A DNA stretch of 7,072 nucleotides from positions 1 to 7,072 of the forward strand of contig CABRZK010000131.1 of the NCBI GenBank assembly GCA_902475415.1, given 5' to 3'. Within the stretch, counting starts at the first letter, position 1, and every line of letters starts with the position of its first letter. Origin of the DNA: an uncultured Eubacterium sp. (GTDB lineage: Bacteria; Bacillota; Clostridia; Lachnospirales; Lachnospiraceae). A model generated the notes under the pieces. That model saw nothing but the letters and a program-made list of their open reading frames with translations. It was not told the origin of the DNA and did no database searches. Shown piece after piece: positions 5,749-7,072 of the stretch. Position numbers and translations under genes: made by a program.

Positions 5749-6339
5749 TTAAGCCAGATCCATCAGACGCTGCACCAGTCTGACTGCGTCAGCCGCATCT
5801 CTGGAATATCCGTCTGCACCGATCTCATCCGCATAACTCTGCGTGATAACAGCACCGCCGATGATTACTTTTGCATCCAGATTTTTCTCTCTGACCAGTT
5901 CCACCACATCTTTCATACGCATCATAGTCGTGGTCATCAGCGCAGAAAGTGCGATAATATCTGCCTTCTCGTCGATGGCTGCCTGCACGATCACTTCTTT
6001 TGGTACATCTTTACCAAGATCTACCACGCGAAATCCGTAGTTTTTCAGCATTAACGCCACCAGATTTTTTCCGATATCGTGAATATCTCCTTCGACGGTT
6101 GCAATGACAATTGTCACCTTCGGACCGGTTTCGTCTCCACCGGACAGCATCGGTTCCAGATATTCAATGGCTTTCTTCATTGTCTCTGCACTTGCAATAA
6201 GCTGCGGCAGGAAATAGGTCTGTTTTTCAAAGAGATCACCGACTTCATTAATGGCCGGAATCAGTTCTTCACTGACAATCACGCCCGGCTCCATACCCGC
6301 ACCAAGACCTTCCTTCACTTCATCCAGAATACTTTTCAT
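5749..6339 (-). CDS. metH: Methionine synthase, cobalamin-binding part (out of frame with the upstream part)
   Basis: C-terminal part of a cobalamin-dependent methionine synthase. Residues counted from the ATG at 6339: helical cap domain 1-66, then the Rossmann-like B12 domain 74-196 with GDIHDIGKNL (84-93), whose H87 is the lower axial cobalt ligand in DxHxxG, then LSALMTTTM (131-139) and VIIGGA (158-163). It ends at the B12 domain, so the AdoMet reactivation domain of E. coli MetH is absent, as in short Thermotoga-type enzymes. The frame stays open upstream to at least 6489, encoding more of the cap (IYKAVLNGS before the ATG) and a Lys/Glu/Gln-rich linker of about 40 residues. The ATG at 6339 has no ribosome binding site and cuts the cap domain, so independent translation is unlikely. 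It probably belongs to one protein with the pterin domain, joined by a -1 shift at the A10 run. A free-standing corrinoid protein is the alternative, but the fused arrangement fits better. Confidence 0.85.
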   Translation of the reverse strand: MKSILDEVKEGLGAGMEPGVIVSEELIPAINEVGDLFEKQTYFLPQLIASAETMKKAIEYLEPMLSGGDETGPKVTIVIATVEGDIHDIGKNLVALMLKNYGFRVVDLGKDVPKEVIVQAAIDEKADIIALSALMTTTMMRMKDVVELVREKNLDAKVIIGGAVITQSYADEIGADGYSRDAADAVRLVQRLMDLA

Positions 6340-6470
6340 AGAGCCATTCAGGACAGCTTTATAAATACTGCTATGGTTCTGTACAGATTCTTCTGATTTT
6401 CCCTCTGGCTGTTTTTTCTGCGCTTCTGTATCATTCTGCGGTTTCGCTTTTTCTGCAGCCTGTTTTTTGG

Positions 6471-7072
6471 CTAACTCAGTTTTTTTTTTGCGTCAAACTC
6501 GGCCATGCGGTTGATATATTTCAGATCCGCACCTGCTTTGTTTAACAACAGATCACTGGCTGCTGCCAGATTCATCATAATATCACTGGACGGGTTCGCG
6601 ATAGCCATGGTAAGACCACTCTGTAACGCCATCGTCACGAAAGCTGCATTGACATATCCACGGTTCGGAAGTCCAAAAGAAATATTGGATAATCCACCAA
6701 CCGTTGCCAGACCAAGTTCTTCTTTGCAGTAGCGAATGGTTTCCAGTGTCTCCAACGCAGCATTTTTATTTGCTCCGACGGTTGCTACCAGACCATCTAC
6801 TACAATATCTTCTTTGCACATGCCAAGCTCTAATGCCCGGTCAAGAATTTTATGAATAATTTCTTTCTTTTCATCGATATTCTTTGGCAGTCCTGCATCA
6901 GATAATGGAAGTAAAATAAACATTGCTCCGTATTTTTTTGCAATCGGAAGCAATTTTTCAAATTTTTCCTTTTCCAGTGAAATGGAATTGATCAGTGCAC
7001 GACCCGGATAACGGCGCAGTGCTGCCTCAATAATGTCTACATGGCTGGAATCAATACACAGCGGAAGGCTGG
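6471..7072 (-). CDS. metH: Methionine synthase, pterin-binding part, partial, ends at a frameshift
   Basis: The methyltetrahydrofolate-binding (pterin) domain of a B12-dependent methionine synthase, cut by the right edge. The homocysteine-binding N-terminal domain is expected beyond it. Visible motifs, counted from the first full codon (7070): PLCIDSSHVDIIEAAL near the start, GRALINSISLEKEKF, the GAMFILLPLSDAGLP strand and loop, DIVVDGLVATVGANK, and GGLSNISFGLPNRGYVN, the conserved NxSFG block of this TIM barrel. It then runs through AIANPSSDIMMN to RMAEFDAKKKLS and stops at TAG. The stop comes eight bases after the ten-A run at 6480-6489; the next frame continues into the cobalamin domain. 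The apparent start at 6953 is an internal TTG: the frame is open to the window edge. AcsE-type methyltransferase is an alternative, but the following cap and B12 domains favour MetH. Confidence 0.87.
   Translation of the reverse strand, partial: SLPLCIDSSHVDIIEAALRRYPGRALINSISLEKEKFEKLLPIAKKYGAMFILLPLSDAGLPKNIDEKKEIIHKILDRALELGMCKEDIVVDGLVATVGANKNAALETLETIRYCKEELGLATVGGLSNISFGLPNRGYVNAAFVTMALQSGLTMAIANPSSDIMMNLAAASDLLLNKAGADLKYINRMAEFDAKKKLS
6480..6489 (-). other. ten-A homopolymer at the metH frame junction
   Basis: The coding strand reads GC followed by ten As and then CTGAGTTAG. In the pterin frame this gives Ala-Lys-Lys-Lys-Leu-Ser-stop. With one more A, or a -1 slip, it reads on as Lys-Thr-Glu-Leu-Ala into the cobalamin half. 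The run contains A-AAA-AAA heptamers and is long enough for polymerase slippage. I see no obvious stimulatory Shine-Dalgarno upstream or strong hairpin just downstream. Confidence 0.8.

Noticed and set aside
5749..6339. A free-standing corrinoid protein starting at the ATG at 6339
   Set aside because: No ribosome binding site precedes that ATG. The conserved cap-domain sequence continues in frame upstream of it, and the frame stays open back to the A10 run, so it is the tail of a larger protein.
1..7072. Phage, defence, CRISPR, insertion sequence or tRNA
   Set aside because: I found no transposase, integrase, repeat-spacer array, terminal inverted repeats or cloverleaf. All substantial genes are housekeeping or metabolic.

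Overview
The window looks like ordinary chromosome from a low-to-mid GC Firmicute, most likely a Clostridia/Lachnospiraceae-type gut anaerobe. This rests on the gene content and on the strong AGGAGG-type ribosome binding sites and consensus -35/-10 promoters. The genes supporting it are an L-lactate dehydrogenase, an ammonia-dependent asparagine synthetase AsnA, a MATE exporter, and a short methionine synthase without a reactivation domain. The assignment is an inference from style, not from a database search. I see no phage, transposon, CRISPR or tRNA/rRNA sequence.

Layout. Positions 1-777 (minus) hold the first 259 codons of an L-lactate dehydrogenase that runs off the left edge. Positions 1019-2604 (minus) hold a tightly coupled two-gene unit: an HD-domain phosphohydrolase of the YfbR/HDDC2 type, followed with a 7-bp overlap by an ACMSD-like metal-dependent amidohydrolase/decarboxylase. 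A 350-bp divergent regulatory region (2605-2954) follows. It has one good promoter in each direction, several inverted repeats, and a hairpin at the presumed transcription start of asnA. asnA (2955-3965, plus) makes asparagine from aspartate and ammonia. It is followed by a strongly structured stretch and a long-looped terminator, and then by a complete 12-helix MATE family exporter (4215-5549, plus). A bidirectional terminator (5610-5671) separates the MATE gene from a convergent methionine synthase (metH) that enters from the right edge.

The most notable point is in metH. Its pterin-binding domain (6471-7072) and its cobalamin-binding domain (5749 up to about 6489) are in different reading frames, and the frames meet at a run of exactly ten A residues on the coding strand (6480-6489). 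One extra A, or a -1 slip, would join them through a Lys/Glu/Gln-rich linker. The downstream half has no ribosome binding site of its own, and its only possible start falls inside the helical cap domain. This is therefore a recent frameshift, a homopolymer sequencing error, or a slippage-controlled joining of two enzyme halves.

The genes do not form a single pathway. They are housekeeping and amino-acid functions (lactate, asparagine, methionine) interspersed with an exporter and a two-gene phosphohydrolase/amidohydrolase unit of unknown substrate. I did not find a convincing new system. The findings worth following are the metH slippery run, the possible pseudoknot between asnA and the MATE gene, and the uncharacterised HD/amidohydrolase pair.
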